DNA from: Ypsolopha sequella
Lineage: Eukaryota > Arthropoda > Insecta > Lepidoptera > Ypsolophidae
DNA: 64,000 nt
NCBI GenBank assembly: GCA_934047225.1
Contig: OW203992.1
Span: 13,009,501 to 13,073,500, forward strand
Direction: 5' to 3'
Below the pieces are notes generated by a model. It ran no database searches and had not been told where the DNA came from. It saw only the letters and a program-made list of their open reading frames with translations. Within the stretch, counting starts at the first letter, position 1. Each line of letters opens with the position of its first letter. Below, in pieces: positions 24,001 through 34,419 of the stretch. Position numbers and translations under genes: made by a program.

Positions 24001-27000
24001 TGGAGCTTGCATATCTACTTCAGTAAATAATGTATTATTTTGATAAAATAGTACATTATTTTTGGATTTTTTTTCTAGGGATCTGTTAAACAGAAACGCG
24101 ATTGAAGCAATTCGGCTCGATACAAATATTAATTAAAATGAGGTCTTTTTCGACACCAATCCTCCTGGTTTGACAATTTGGAATGACATATGGACTGCAA
24201 TTATATTTTATTAGATGGGTTTTAACAGTATCTAGGACTTGGTTAAACGAAATTTTGATTGCAACTTTAATATATTTTATATTAAAAAAAAAACCGACCC
24301 TTTACTACATTTCCTCGAATCCGTCCCTCTCGCACTGAGAGTTTTTTCGCATATGGAGTGACACGGACGCTAAAACTTTAACATATCGCCTTAACCAGTG
24401 TTGACCGCCTCTGTGGCTGAGTGGTAGACCGGTCGCCTGCTAATCCAGAGGTCGTGGGTTCAATCCTCGCGCTGCACATTAATTTGTGTTGGGTCTGCGT
24501 GCTTCAAAAGGCATGTTAAACTGTTGGTCTATTTGTGCCTAAAGTACCACCCATTACGTTTGGGACGTAATAATCGTCGGTAAAAAGCGACTTGCACCTC
24601 AGACACGCCCATTGTGACGGTATGTTTATGTTCAAAAGAAGTGAAAGTTATCAGTCTCACCAGGCTGTGAATGTGGATGGACAGTTATGAAGAAGCCGCG
24701 ATTGTCAGCTGGCGCCGTCAGCCAGACCGCTAGCGCGCTGGTCACGTTCAGCTCGAGCCAGCCTTCGGATCCCGCGGTCGTGTTCACTGCTACCACACGA
24801 TCTAACTCCAAACCACTGCAATTACAAATAGAAGATTCAATGAGACTGGCTCGACTGAAAAAACCTGCCAAGTTCGAGTCGGCCTCGCGCACAAAGACTG
24901 TTCCGTACTGTGTAGTGGTATATGGGTACGTCACCCTAAAAACATTGTGGTAAATAACAACAATATAGATGCCATAACGATATCAAATCGACAAAAAGCA
25001 AGGCGTTAAAACGGTAACGCCTGACAAACAATTCGGCACCCTCTGGGTTGGGTACATAACCCTAATTTATTTTGTTGTTTTACTTTAGAGCATGTTCTAC
25101 AATCTGATCAAGTTTTAAACTTATACATGTATATTACCGTTTGTTCAAATTCAAAAATTCCAAATTCAAATTCAAAATTATATATTTTCCAAAAACTATA
25201 CAATCACAACACAATTAAATTTACAGGAATTGCCAAAAGAAAGACAAAAAAGATATAGTTTTTATTACATTTTACGAAAAGGTTGTTATTCTTGTGGCCC
25301 CAGACTAAGCGAGCTTGACTCGTGAGTACCAACAAAGATAAGAGAGAACTGAAACAAATAACGATGAAAAAAAAAATTTTTTTTATTTAATTTAATTTTT
25401 TCAAACCTTTTTTTTTTGACGGGTAAGGAATTTCAATTTCTTGAATTTTAATTTATTTGTCGTAATAGAGGTCATAGTAACACGTAGTCGGTGAAATTTT
25501 AAGGCTACCTACTACGGCTGAAGCTGTAGGTATAGACCACAGAAGAATTACTAAGGACGTGTATAGAGCCACAAACTTATCTTGTCCAGTGGGCCAAACT
25601 AAAATGGCTTCTATATTCACTTTGTGACAGTCTTCGCCACCGGACAAGATAAGTTTGTGGCTCTATAGAGTTGTAGACCCCCGTGGCAGACGAACGGACG
25701 GACATACACACAGCGGAGGTTTAGTACTAAGGTCCCGTTTGGCAGCCTGTGGGTACGGAATCCTAAAAACCATATGGCATAAACACGTGTTATTTATTTC
25801 ACCATAATTAGCGTCAACAACAAATTGTGATTTCAATACACTTTGTCCACTATATTTATTATTTATGTTTACCTAACCGGTTTCGCTATATTAGCATTTT
25901 CAAAGGCTTTTTCAACATAATATATAATATATAAAAAATATATAATTATATTTTATAGACCGACAAAAATGGCGTGCAGAAGAAGAGGCCTATGCCCAAC
26001 AGTGGGTGGATGTGGACTGAATGATATTATTAAACTATATAATTTTAAAAAATATATAAAAAAAACCTTTTGAAAATACTAATATAGCATGTATGCCTTC
26101 CTTAATGTATTTAAATCACAATGTTTCGCAAGCTCCTCCAAGTCGTGCCAACAATCATCACCATCAACATCGTCAACAACTAAGCTGTCAGTTATGCAGT
26201 AGGTATGCCATTGAAGGTTCTAGACGTTTTGGGATATCCATAATATCCAACTGCAACGACATCGATAATATCTACAGCAGCTCGTCCCGGGGCGCCCGCC
26301 ACTTCAAACGTGAGGTAATAACTCACCCCTTAGCGTCGACGCTGATAACTCGATGCACTATCACAGTATACAGCTGTGTTGGAGTGTCGGTCTGTGTGGG
26401 AGCCTGGTGCAGGCGTAGCTCTGCAGTGAGCAGCGCTGACGCATCCCCCGGGGCGCCCGCCACTTCGAACCAGACGTGGCGCCCGTGCCCGTGACGAAGA
26501 GCGCCCAAATGGTGCTCTGGAAACAATACATTGACAACGAAATGTTATTATAGTTAAGAAAACGATGCATGCTTACGCTATATAAAATAGTATTATAAAA
26601 TACAAAAACAGAAACAAGAAATACAAAACAATTAAACACATATCGTATCGTCACGATATACAAGGTGACATTTAATTATGCAGCCAAATTCAGACTGAAG
26701 GCTTGGTAGGTGATCAGTAACACGGATCAATAACATTTTTTTGTGAAATTAGAGAAAGAAGATTTTGTCTTTACTTTTTATTGACTCGGGGCTAGGCTTG
26801 CGTTTGTAGTGCAAAGGAAAAAAAAACGAATTTCACAAAAAGGGTGATCGAACCTTGATACCGCCTACTTACCTAGTAGTCAGCATGAGTTCGGCTGTAT
26901 AAATAAATGTCGCCTTATACTGGGTGTTAAGATGAAATTACAGAAGCCGGAAACTGGCGATAGTACTCGTACATACAAACAACTTTTACTATGGAGCCAA

Positions 27001-30000
27001 TACTCGAACCACGAGAAAAAAATCAGCTGTTCCATAGAAAAGTTACATAGCTACCCAACCAAAATGTATAAAACAACAGATTCTTTTTTTTTTCGATTTC
27101 TCAATATACAGAATGCTCTGAAATTCGACCTATTCCTTGAAAGGAGTTATACTAGAGATCATTTCCAACAAATTAAGCCCTATCAACTAGGGGTCGAAAA
27201 TAAATGGTAGTCATAAAGTCACGAAATTTTTTAAAATATTTTTTAAACTTTTAGACTGGTAACGAAAAAGAAATTATTCAAAAACAATGATTCCTCTCTC
27301 GGCACTTATTTGTTATTTTTCTGATTAATGATAAGTGAGCGATCATTTATAAAAAATACACATGCCCAGAATTCCCATAATCTCAGAAGTAAAAGGTCTT
27401 AAGTGGAAAGAAAACCATTTTTACTTTGTAATTTTTTAAATATCGATGAGTTTTACTTGAAAAAAGAAATATTATTTTCGACCCCTAGTTGATAGGCATT
27501 ATTTGTTGGAAATGATCAATTGTCGAATTTCAGAGCACCTGTATGTATACGAGTAGGTACTATCGCCAGTTTTCGGCTTCCGCAACTTCATCTTAATACC
27601 CGTATATGTTAAATTATTATCTGTAAATACCCCGAGGGTATTTCCAAGCGTGGACTGTCATTGGAACAATCAACACTCGTACACTCTCTTTTCACCGATG
27701 ATTTTTACGTTTCAGCGTAATAGGGGGTAAGCCTTATCCAGACTACTATGTATTTTCTTCTATAAAAAAATGCTAAGTATAGGTAAATAGTCACCGTATA
27801 AAATGGTTACAAAATTACTCAGTTCAAGGTCGTTGCCGTAGTTTTACTAATTTCCGAACTTTCTACTTGTTCACCGATCCGAACCTAATTCTGATAAATA
27901 AAACGATTTAATAATAAATTTCTAACGAAAACATAATTGCGTGTAATCGTCAATGTGTGAAATAATTGTGTGTAATCGTCAATGTGTGAAATAATTATGT
28001 GTAATCGTCAATGTGTGAAATCCGTAAATTATTCTTTCGTGTACAAACGCGCAAGCCCAGTCCCGAGTCAATTACTAGTGGACGTCAACATTTTATTTCG
28101 GTGTTATCAATCCGTAACACTGATAACTTACCATTTCTCCAGTATGAATTTGGGTGCATAAATTAATGTCATATAAACATTTTCGTGGGGCTCGTGAGAT
28201 AAACGTATCATTAATTACTTCACAGAATAAACAAAAATAAGTACCTAACAATTAGTCTGCATAGGTAAGGGTAAGGGCACAAATATACGCTTTTTAGGGC
28301 ATGCAGGTTTCCTCACGATGTTTTCTTTCACCGTTCAGCAAGTGATAGTTAGGTAATACAAATACTATGCACATAAGTTCCGAAAAACTCATAGATGCAT
28401 GCCGACCGGGGTACGAAAATGGGTATCTAGATTGAGACGTCAGCGTTCTACCCAGAGAACATTTCTACCGCATGAGCTATCGTCGCGCCGCGCCGCTTTG
28501 AGCTAAAAAGCTTGTTTTTGTGTCCGAAGAACGGCGATAGAGCTCACCGCCCATCACGTTGGGACGTAATAATCGTCGATAAAACGCAGGTGTACCGAGT
28601 GTGGACCTGCATTTCAAAGTTCCCACTCGGAACACCTCTGAGTCCTCTCAGATACGTAAACGTACGATACATTGTATAATATATTATATTGTATATTAAT
28701 AATATATTATATATATTATATATTAATAATATATTAATATATTATATATAACGGCGACGCTGGGCTTCCTTTTCCCTAAGGGTCTTGGGGCGGGAAGTTC
28801 GCAAAGAAAAAACCGATTACTAAATCGAGTAAAAGCTGCACAAATCCACAATATATTGTATAATAGTAGTAACTAAGTGTACCAAATATTAAAAGGACAA
28901 AGTTCATCAAAACAACATGGAATAAACATTAATTAACAATTCGCATGCAAACAAGTGTCCGAGACCTGATGGCGACTTGCTACTAATCCGATCGCCCGAC
29001 AGGTGTGCCTCGCTCCATCTACGCTGAGGGTAACTTGACACCACATAGCTGCCTACCAAGACCAAGCTTCCTATAATTGATGAATTTTATACGGCTGCCT
29101 GTCGGCATGCCGTGAACATGCGAAAAATAAGGCTTTTTTAAATAGTTACGTAACAATCATCGGTGAAAAGCGGATGTAGCAAGATGTGGACTGTGACTTG
29201 CATTTCACCTCAGACACGCCGTCGGGGATTTTATGTTTTTTATTTAAGTATATCTTGATAAAGGAAAATGTTTAAAAATATCTACAGAAGTAAACGCAGT
29301 AAGAATTTAAATTACTATTCATTCGCGATGTTGTTAAATAAACAATTTGTAGTTTCTGTGGCCTCGGATTCCCTGCAGGAGTAAAGATTGTAATACAAAA
29401 CAGATGTAAGTTTGCATAGTCCGTTCGTCATACAACATGAGATGGGCTTCTAAAAGAGGCCACCACACAAAGCGCGTTCTACGTTCTGCGTTCCAAACAA
29501 TCAGAACGCGCGTTCTTCTTGACCACCGCGATCTATATTTGTAAAGAAAGCTGTCGCATAATAGTCCTTGAAGGAAACTCAATTTTCAGTAAGTTAGTGA
29601 AAGTGAAAGTGAAAAAGTATTTATTTGCCACAAAAAAGAAACACACGCACAGAAAAAAAAAAACAATAAAGTGGCAAAAAGGGCCAAACTCAGCAACAAG
29701 TACTAACATTGTTGCATTTTTTTTAGAAATGACAAGTCTAAATTTTGTAATTTCTTTTGTGTATAAATGAGACAACATTAAGCTAACAGCAACATTAATT
29801 TAATTTTAGAAAAGTGTCAGCTGTAAAAAATTATTACGAATTTTATCACGGAAATGGATGGCATTGAGGACGAACTGTTTTTGAAAATTATTAATACTTT
29901 CCTAAAAATGACAGACTTTTTCCCGTATCGCCTTAAATTCCTCGAAGTTTTAGATTTATGTTTATTGCATTTTTATATATAATTTGTTACATTTGAGTAA

Positions 30001-33000
30001 AGCGGCGACGGACAGCATACCATTAGTTTCCACGAATTGATTACGTTGTGGGACCGACTGACATTCCAGTGATAAATATAATAACGAAACCTACGCTTTT
30101 GTTATAAAATACAATCCTTGACTAAAGCAGGCAAGGAAATATTATTGTTTTGTCTTATGTTAGCCGGTCGCAGATTGCCCCTCGGCGGCGCGGCGCCAAG
30201 GAACAGCGCAGCGTGCGTGTGGTATGCGACCATTAAATTTTCTACTGACTCATCGTTAACCGGACTACCTGTAGACCTCCAGGGGGGTTATTCCACTTAT
30301 CTCCGAAAATTCTTCCACTTTAACTCCATAACACTTTTTAGAGAATATTTAATTTAAATTTAAATCATTCAACTTTAAGTTCAAGAAATTTTAAGAAGTA
30401 GAGTCAGCAAGTGAAATATTTAGCGAGAATAAGACGTCTCGCCGTGTCGTCGTGTTCTCTTCTCGCCGTCGTCGTCGTCGGCGGCATTGTCGTGCGTCGG
30501 TCCAAGTATTCAGTGAACCAAACCAAATCATATAACCGTCGTCGTCACATCGTAGAATTAGACATATCATAATCTGCCTAGGCATATCATATTTCTGTAA
30601 TAATTAAAAGGGTTGCCTCATTCCACTCCGTTTCGCTTGGCTTCCCAAATGTATTTACATGTATACATAACATGCTCCTCTTCGCTCCGCTCGTCGTCGC
30701 ACCTATTTTTATATTTTTTGTGAAAGATTTTCGATATCATACTTTACGATCTGGACATTCTACGATTTGCTAACTTCTAGGATCTGCCCACGACATAACA
30801 ATAAGTATTATTTTGTATCGCACTAATCACCGGTAGCTTTCTTTTAAAAAAAGTTTTTAAGAAAGTGGATTTTCATTTGCACTGCACTTACTAACACAAC
30901 GCCAGCCAACACGATATCGATAAATTTGCAATTTTGCTGTTGACTCTACCAAACTGTTTTGGAGTCGAGTGGAATTGAAGTACGTAAATATTTCTACAGG
31001 TAAATTAAATTACAAAAATTAATTTGGAGTCGCAGTGGAAATAAAGTATGGAAGGTAAAGTTTTGAGAACAATGGCTTTGGAGTTAAGTGGAATAACCCA
31101 TCCAGGGGCTACCTTGGAATTGAGTCGTCTTCTTTTAGGCCAGCTAACGTAAAACAAATAAATGAACGTATCCGTATGATAAATGTATGCATGTGAAATC
31201 GAAGTAGGTACCTACCACAATAAAATAGTAATAGTAATAGTAATAGAAAATAAATCCGTGATTGGCCTTTTTTTTATTATACCTAGTTAGAATTTCATAT
31301 TTGTTTTCTAAATCGCTGTGAATTTTAGTTTCATAAATAAATAAAAAATTAATCCAAAATCCACTTTGTATGACATTAGTCATATTTAGTTAATAAGTAT
31401 ATATTGTGCTTATTTAAGCTTACTTTATGTCTTTAATTTACTTATTAATAAGTATTTAAACAATAAAATACATTTTACCGTACCGTGGGCCGAAACATAT
31501 CGAGTAAAAACGTATTTTTATTGTTTTAATATTAATATCGAGGGCATCAACCTGAAAAGGCGTATCTACAGATTTTTCTGAAATCCAAAATTTCCGACTT
31601 TTTTGGGCGAATCTCCATATTTATTAGCTCTATGATGTACTGAAAAAGTAAAGGTTGCTCCACTGGTTATAGGTACTTACTATTATGCCTAAGTCTACGA
31701 CGTGAAAAGGCTTTTTTAATATTAAAGAAAAATATTTATAAATAACTAGACGATGCTTTTATATTTTTGTAGATACGCCCTTTCTGCTTGATGACCTCGA
31801 TATGTTAGCTATATTTAGTCATATTTAGCTAATATACAATGAGCAATTTTTCCCAAAGATTTAAAACTGCCGATTTTGGATGAGAAATGGACATTTTCAA
31901 ACATTTCAATTATTTTGTGACATGCAGCCAAATTCATACCGGGGGCTTGATAAGTGATCAGTGTCACGGATCAAAAACACTTTTTGCTAATTTCGCAAGA
32001 TGACCTGCCATGGTAATTGACTCGGAGCTAGTCTGGCGTTTGTATGGAATGAGAAAAATGTAATTTGTGTCATCGAACTTTAATACTGAGCACTTCCCGA
32101 GTCTTCAATATGAATTTGGCTACATAAATAAATGTCACCTTGTAAAACAACTTTTTTTTCTTGAATTTGAAAACAAAATTAATAAGTAAATGAAAAATTC
32201 CCGTTGGCAAAGGCTTTATTTGCTTTTCATAGAGGCGATTATATGTTGGCTCTTTGGCCTCTTTTTCTTAGACGCGTAATACTAGTGATCACGCAGCGAA
32301 ACAACAAATTGGTGTGTTTTTAGCTAATACTGAAATATTTTGTAGGGAAAAAAATATTGAATTTAGGTGATATACCTTCATATTTCTATTATCTATTTTA
32401 TGAAAAAAAAAATTAAGTTGATCACTTATCCGCGTTCTTCAAGCGAACGTTTGAAAACCAAAAAAAGAGAGGGTGCAAAACATTTTTTTTTTGACAAAAG
32501 TATAAATCTTAGTACATTGTTTATACGTAAGATCCCTAGAGAAAAGATTAATAAACGAAATATATTTTTTTCAATACATGGAGAGTCCGAATTTCTTCAA
32601 ACGAATCCTAGATAGACTGGAGTTGGTCATGCTCTAGGCTCAGGTACAGTCTTAATTTGGACACCCGCGGTAGGTACGCAAGTATTTTGCAACATGTCCT
32701 CAAGATCGATCGATCGATCGATCTTTTAAATTCGCAAATAATTTTAGTTTTTATGTTAACGACAACTAGGAATCCAAATGGGTCATTGACACCGAAAAAC
32801 CTAGGGTTGCCAGATGCTTCGTATTTTAAGGGATACTCTGTGTTTTCAGGGTATGATTATATAGAAACGAAAATAAAATTAGTACAGGAGTTTTATACAT
32901 TTGCCCTCAGAAAGAAGAACCTTTGAAAGCTGTTTCTGCAAACACGCAATTTCTTTAAAATTAAAGTTACATTAAAACTATAAAAATGCTGTTTTAATAA

Positions 33001-34419
33001 TCTCCCCTAAAATATCCATAGTTAAGCCCGTATTTTTCTCCGATAACCTTTAAATCAAGAAATGGAAGGTGGCAACCCTAGAAAAACCAGTTAATTTCAT
33101 TACGACGAAGGTCAGAACCGGTCACAAAAGTGTTTAGTGGTTAGATAAACGCAGACCCCGAGCCAGCCGGCCGGCACTGCATTGTTCATTATATCCATTG
33201 CCGGCTTCAATTTAGACTCTCCCTTGCATTGGCGGATACAGAAATTCCAGATATTTGACAAATTTCACTGGACTTTTCGATTCGATTTGGGTGCACTTTT
33301 ACCCAGCATCCGTTCGCGAAAAGGACCTTGAAGTTTTCAGGCGCCTTAAGTACAACGGCAACGGCGGATCCGGGGGGGGAGAGTTCAGATGAAGTACAGG
33401 TCCATTAAAAAAAATCTTGGCACTAATGTATAGTAACTTCAGAAAAAAAAACTGGATGTCAAGTTCAGGTTACACCCGTAGCGCTGCAATGCTATTCAAG
33501 AGATTTTCTTGAAATTCCTATTTTTTTTCTGAAGTTACTATACATTATTGCCGTGATTTTTTTTAATGAACCTGCACCTTATCTTGTAAGATAACAAAAG
33601 GTATTTATTTTGTTCAGAAATTTGAATTTTTACCGTCTTAAAAAGCCATAACCCCGAACCCCGACCCTTTTTTTTTTTAACTTTGTGATAAACCTTGTCA
33701 GAATGCCTCCCCCCCCCAAAAATCCTCAGTCCTGTATCCGCCCTTGTTCCCTTGATTAGGAAAAACTTGTACTAGTGCAACTGGGACTGTTCTGTTCAAA
33801 TAAACGCTTCGATATAGTGGGGTAAGTATAATGTTTATCAACAATGAACTAGTGCATCCTTTTCATAAACTAATACATGAGCGTGTCGATAAACAACTTT
33901 ATTATAGAGTACCTGCCTACAGAACAGACAGAATAAAGATACATTTACCTAAAATACCCACGTAGTACATACGACGAGTTTAGAAGGGCGGAAACAGAGT
34001 AGTAATCAATTTTAACATAGTTAGAGAAGTATGCACTCACTTTTACTTTGAAAAGTCATAATAAGGTCGCTCTCGTCGATGGCCTGCTGCTCGTCCCCGC
34101 TGAGTGCGAGCTCGGAGCTCCTGGTGGGGCGGGCCTGCTCGTGCTCCTCGGCCAGTTGCTTGTACACATCGAGCAGGAAGCTCGGCGCCGAGTGGTCGAG
34201 CTGGTCCCGCGCGCGCCGTGGCCGCGACCCCAGCCCTAGCAGCTCCAGGATCTCGTGCTCGACCACCAGCCGCTCGTGACGCGTCATCGAGTGGTGGATC
34301 ACCGTCTGGTCCACTCCATTGTCGATGTACAGCCCCGAAAGTGCCGCGTCCGCCGCCGCGGCCAAAACAATGACGCACGCGCACCGCCACAACCGGCAGC
34401 CGGCCATGTTGACTGTCAT
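17891..34419 (-). CDS. gbb: BMP ligand of the Gbb/60A class, complete gene (7 exons)
   Basis: Secreted BMP5/6/7-type ligand, the class that signals through type I/II BMP receptors and Mad in insects (growth, NMJ, fat body and wing roles in Drosophila). Coding exons, - strand: 34419-34041, 26516-26327, 24815-24661, 23825-23625, 22398-22325, 21855-21721, 18016-17891. All junction phases agree and give 419 residues. A signal peptide opens exon 1. The prodomain has GLYIDNG, DLIMTF and LWF-like HVWFEV motifs. RRKR at 285-288 is the furin site, leaving a 131-residue mature ligand. Knot cysteines are C318, C347, C351, C384, C416 and C418; sequon N360-A-T is conserved. Ser383 replaces the usual inter-chain Cys. 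Intron 6 carries decayed copies of exon 6. The Gbb assignment is strong from the [22 protein letters not shown] prodomain; a lineage-specific 60A paralogue is the alternative. Confidence 0.9.
18340..18425 (+). repeat. family S-like fragment
   Basis: cccgagcaaaaggacgaaca through ccctaagggtttttttt to ggtacggaaacctaaaaatg. An inverted partner of the same text lies at 20060-20145, so the two fragments bracket about 1.6 kb of gbb intron 6. Confidence 0.55.
18655..19045 (+). pseudogene. 3' remnant of a non-LTR retrotransposon reverse transcriptase
   Basis: Reads [20 protein letters not shown] and KILRWAR, then a stop and frame change, then [28 protein letters not shown] and [13 protein letters not shown]. 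This is the conserved C-terminal tail of lepidopteran RTE-type LINE polymerases (family recognised from memory of the motif). Broken and 5'-truncated; lies in gbb intron 6. Confidence 0.75.
19363..19533. mobile_element. MITE family A, copy 2
   Basis: Ends gtgtcaattcggcgcaacac and cgccgaatcgacacaatt are inverse. Inner arms ttatttgacaggactaacc and tttagtcctgttaaat also pair. In gbb intron 6. Confidence 0.85.
19534..20085 (+). repeat. LINE-derived tail and flanking intron DNA
   Basis: 19820-19860 (ggaaaggcttatgtccagca) is the familiar 3'-terminal text of lepidopteran LINEs. The open frame 19640-19924 follows this repeat and is not a gene. Confidence 0.5.
20417..20580 (-). pseudogene. decayed tandem copy A of gbb exon 6
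   Basis: On the - strand it matches exon 6 and the start of its intron: ...ATAGCGCGTTCTACTACAGT then GGCGAGTGCATCTTTCCTCT, and GTGCATCTACTGAACACCTC at the end. The YCSGEC Cys codon TGC has become TAC, frames are broken, and the acceptor AG is lost. A 21 nt palindrome (ctttgattaatttaatcaaag) interrupts it between two attgag repeats. Confidence 0.85.
20602..21546 (-). pseudogene. decayed tandem copy B of gbb exon 6, split by mariner
   Basis: The low part 20602-20631 matches the exon end (gtgaggggtttagtagatg) and the high part 21451-21546 matches the rest (cgatagcatggttggtcacg on). The intervening DNA contains a mariner remnant. The Cys codon before SGEC is TAA, so it cannot be a coding exon. 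It shares derived changes with copy A (tcacgcgcattgag, gctatagtcatctggc), so A and B come from one earlier duplicate. Confidence 0.85.
20788..21456 (+). mobile_element. truncated, frameshifted mariner transposase
   Basis: The first frame (from about 20806) has the mariner N-terminal helix-turn-helix region, with [32 protein letters not shown] and [21 protein letters not shown] frame change near 21160 leads to [19 protein letters not shown], then TDETWVHHY (first catalytic Asp of the DD34D set) and [17 protein letters not shown] (second Asp). The sequence then passes abruptly into gbb exon-copy DNA, so the third Asp region is missing. It is an inactive copy sitting in pseudo-exon B. Terminal repeats were not identified with confidence; the element may begin nearer 20632. 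Confidence 0.88.
21571..21697 (-). pseudogene. decayed tandem copy C of gbb exon 6
   Basis: Directly follows the intact exon in transcript order. It reads GGTGCGTTCTACTGCAATGG then CGAGTGGGACTTC, i.e. GAFYCNGEW, with the second knot Cys changed to Trp. Frameshifts follow before GTGCATCTACTGAATCCCTA. Donor-side intron text (GTAATTTTGTTGATTTGTTA) is kept, but no acceptor AG precedes it. Confidence 0.85.
21721..21855 (-). CDS. gbb: gbb coding exon 6 (ligand core, YCSGEC)
   Basis: Exactly 45 codons in phase 0. Acceptor gtcttctag|GAC; reads [20 protein letters not shown], then [18 protein letters not shown] and LNPSQ, donor GTACTG. It holds knot Cys347 and Cys351. It is the only intact member of a four-copy tandem series; the decayed copies lie immediately downstream. 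Confidence 0.92.
22325..22398 (-). CDS. gbb: gbb coding exon 5 (first knot Cys)
   Basis: A 74 bp exon. Acceptor tcttacag|AT; reads [13 protein letters not shown] and [11 protein letters not shown], then donor GTGTGT, phase 0. Cys318 is the first cystine-knot Cys. Confidence 0.9.
23625..23825 (-). CDS. gbb: gbb coding exon 4 (furin site, start of mature ligand)
   Basis: Acceptor atttcag|AA; reads [11 protein letters not shown], then [15 protein letters not shown] and the cleavage motif ARRKR followed by EARRWRSQ. The basic N-terminal tail of the mature ligand follows. Donor ACAG|GTGAGT, phase 1. Confidence 0.9.
23990..24365 (+). repeat. dispersed repeat, copy 2 of 3
   Basis: Diverged relative of 46240-46625, sharing gaggtct, attttattagatgggtttta, aacagtatctaggactt and ccgtccctctcgcact. 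In gbb intron 3. Confidence 0.55.
24405..24625 (+). repeat. tRNA-headed SINE
   Basis: Begins gcctctgtggctgagtggta (A-box-like), followed by gtcgtgggttcaatcctcgc (B-box-like), then a non-tRNA body with gggacgtaataatcgtcggt and cttgcacctcagacacgccc. The body recurs at 28500-28660, 29140-29235 and 57760-57910. The head resembles a tRNA but does not fold into a good cloverleaf, so this is a retroposon rather than a tRNA gene. Confidence 0.75.
24661..24815 (-). CDS. gbb: gbb coding exon 3 (prodomain)
   Basis: Acceptor aattgcag|T; contains [20 protein letters not shown], then [10 protein letters not shown] and [13 protein letters not shown]. This is the EGWLELNVT block typical of BMP5-8-type prodomains. 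Donor CCTG|GTGAGA, phase 1. Confidence 0.9.
24855..25770 (+). repeat. family S repeat, copy 5
   Basis: Head cctgccaagttcgagtcggc overlaps the upstream edge of gbb intron 2. Tail gacggacatacacacagcgg then gggtacggaatcctaaaaac. The middle is A+T-rich and contains the inverted repeat at 25562-25667. Confidence 0.6.
25562..25667. repeat. perfect 26 bp inverted repeat
   Basis: Arms 25562-25587 (tatagagccacaaacttatc on) and 25642-25667 are exact inverse copies around a 54 nt spacer. In gbb intron 2. Confidence 0.85.
25965..26040 (+). repeat. LINE 3'-tail fragment
   Basis: Reads [16 protein letters not shown] then stop, a common lepidopteran LINE reverse-transcriptase terminus. About 75 bp, in gbb intron 2. 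Confidence 0.55.
26327..26516 (-). CDS. gbb: gbb coding exon 2 (prodomain)
   Basis: Acceptor tttccag|AG; reads [19 protein letters not shown], then [11 protein letters not shown] and ending VISVDAKG across the next junction. It aligns with the HH..ELRHEHGRRLWFDV region of Drosophila Gbb. Donor GG|GTGAGT, phase 2. Confidence 0.9.
26660..26925. mobile_element. MITE family B, full-length-like copy
   Basis: Starts acaaggtgacatttaattat then gcagccaaattcagactg. It includes gtgatcagtaacacggatca and ends with gtataaataaatgtcgcctt. The two ends are inverse. In gbb intron 1, just 5' of exon 2. Confidence 0.75.
26925..27605. mobile_element. MITE family C, large palindromic copy
   Basis: Left end gggtgttaagatgaaattac, agaagccggaaactggcgat. 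Right end atcgccagttttcggcttcc, gcaacttcatcttaatac. Inner arms cctatcaactaggggtcgaa and cgacccctagttgatagg also pair. A short relative lies at 55425-55610. Confidence 0.8.
27933..28019 (+). repeat. 29 bp tandem repeat, three units
   Basis: ataattgYgtgtaatcgtca atgtgtgaa repeated at 27933, 27962 and 27991; the units differ at one or two positions. In gbb intron 1. Confidence 0.92.
28040..28175 (-). repeat. MITE family B, half copy
   Basis: Contains ttatcaatccgtaacactga, acttaccatttctccagtat and aattaatgtcatataa. Only one arm remains. Confidence 0.6.
28290..28660 (+). repeat. composite SINE copy
   Basis: Has tgcaggtttcctcacgatgt, tcaccgttcagcaagtgata, a tRNA-like inverted segment near 28440-28490 (gtagaaatgttctctgggta on the - strand), then gttgggacgtaataatcgtc and gtgtaccgagtgtggacctg. 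Same family as 57600-57910. In gbb intron 1. Confidence 0.65.
28675..28750. repeat. AT-rich low-complexity tract
   Basis: About 75 bp of interleaved ataatatatta/tatattaata units. Confidence 0.8.
29236..31914 (-). other. gbb intron 1, unassigned part
   Basis: No exon was recognised in this 2.7 kb. A 43-codon ATG-initiated frame on the + strand at 29854-29982 ([16 protein letters not shown] start) has no domain or support. CGTCGTCGTCG-type low complexity occurs near 30460. The rest is A+T-rich. Confidence 0.4.
31915..32145. mobile_element. MITE family B copy
   Basis: gcagccaaattcataccggg, taagtgatcagtgtcacgga at the left; atgaatttggctacataaat then gtcaccttgta at the right. In gbb intron 1. 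Confidence 0.75.
32215..32650 (+). repeat. dispersed repeat, second copy of 16140-16660
   Basis: Same block order as 16140-16660: gaggcgattatatgttggct, acgcgtaatactagtgatca, gaaaaccaaaaaaagaga and ggagagtccgaatttcttca. The open frame at 32367-32615 is within the repeat. Confidence 0.7.
32704..32723. repeat. GATC microsatellite
   Basis: Five consecutive gatc/atcg units. Confidence 0.85.
33397..33580. mobile_element. MITE-like palindrome
   Basis: Ends acaggtccattaaaaaaaat and atttttttttaatgaacctg are inverse, as are inner arms atgtatagtaacttcagaaa and ttctgaagttactatacatt. In gbb intron 1, near exon 1. Confidence 0.8.
34041..34419 (-). CDS. gbb: gbb coding exon 1 (signal peptide and N-terminal prodomain)
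   Basis: ATG at 34419 (MTVNMAGCR); a second ATG at 34407 gives a slightly shorter signal peptide ending near ADAALSG. The exon carries [44 protein letters not shown] and [13 protein letters not shown]. It ends A|GTGAGT in phase 1. Base composition is very GC-rich compared with the introns. Confidence 0.9.

Noticed and set aside
24405..24475. possible tRNA gene
   Set aside because: A- and B-box-like text is present, but the acceptor and anticodon stems do not pair well and a SINE body follows; other copies of the body occur.
27933..28019. CRISPR-like repeat array
   Set aside because: Three contiguous 29 bp units without spacers in a eukaryotic intron; a plain tandem repeat.
29854..29982. 43-codon ATG frame in gbb intron 1
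   Set aside because: No domain, no conservation evidence, single short frame inside an intron.
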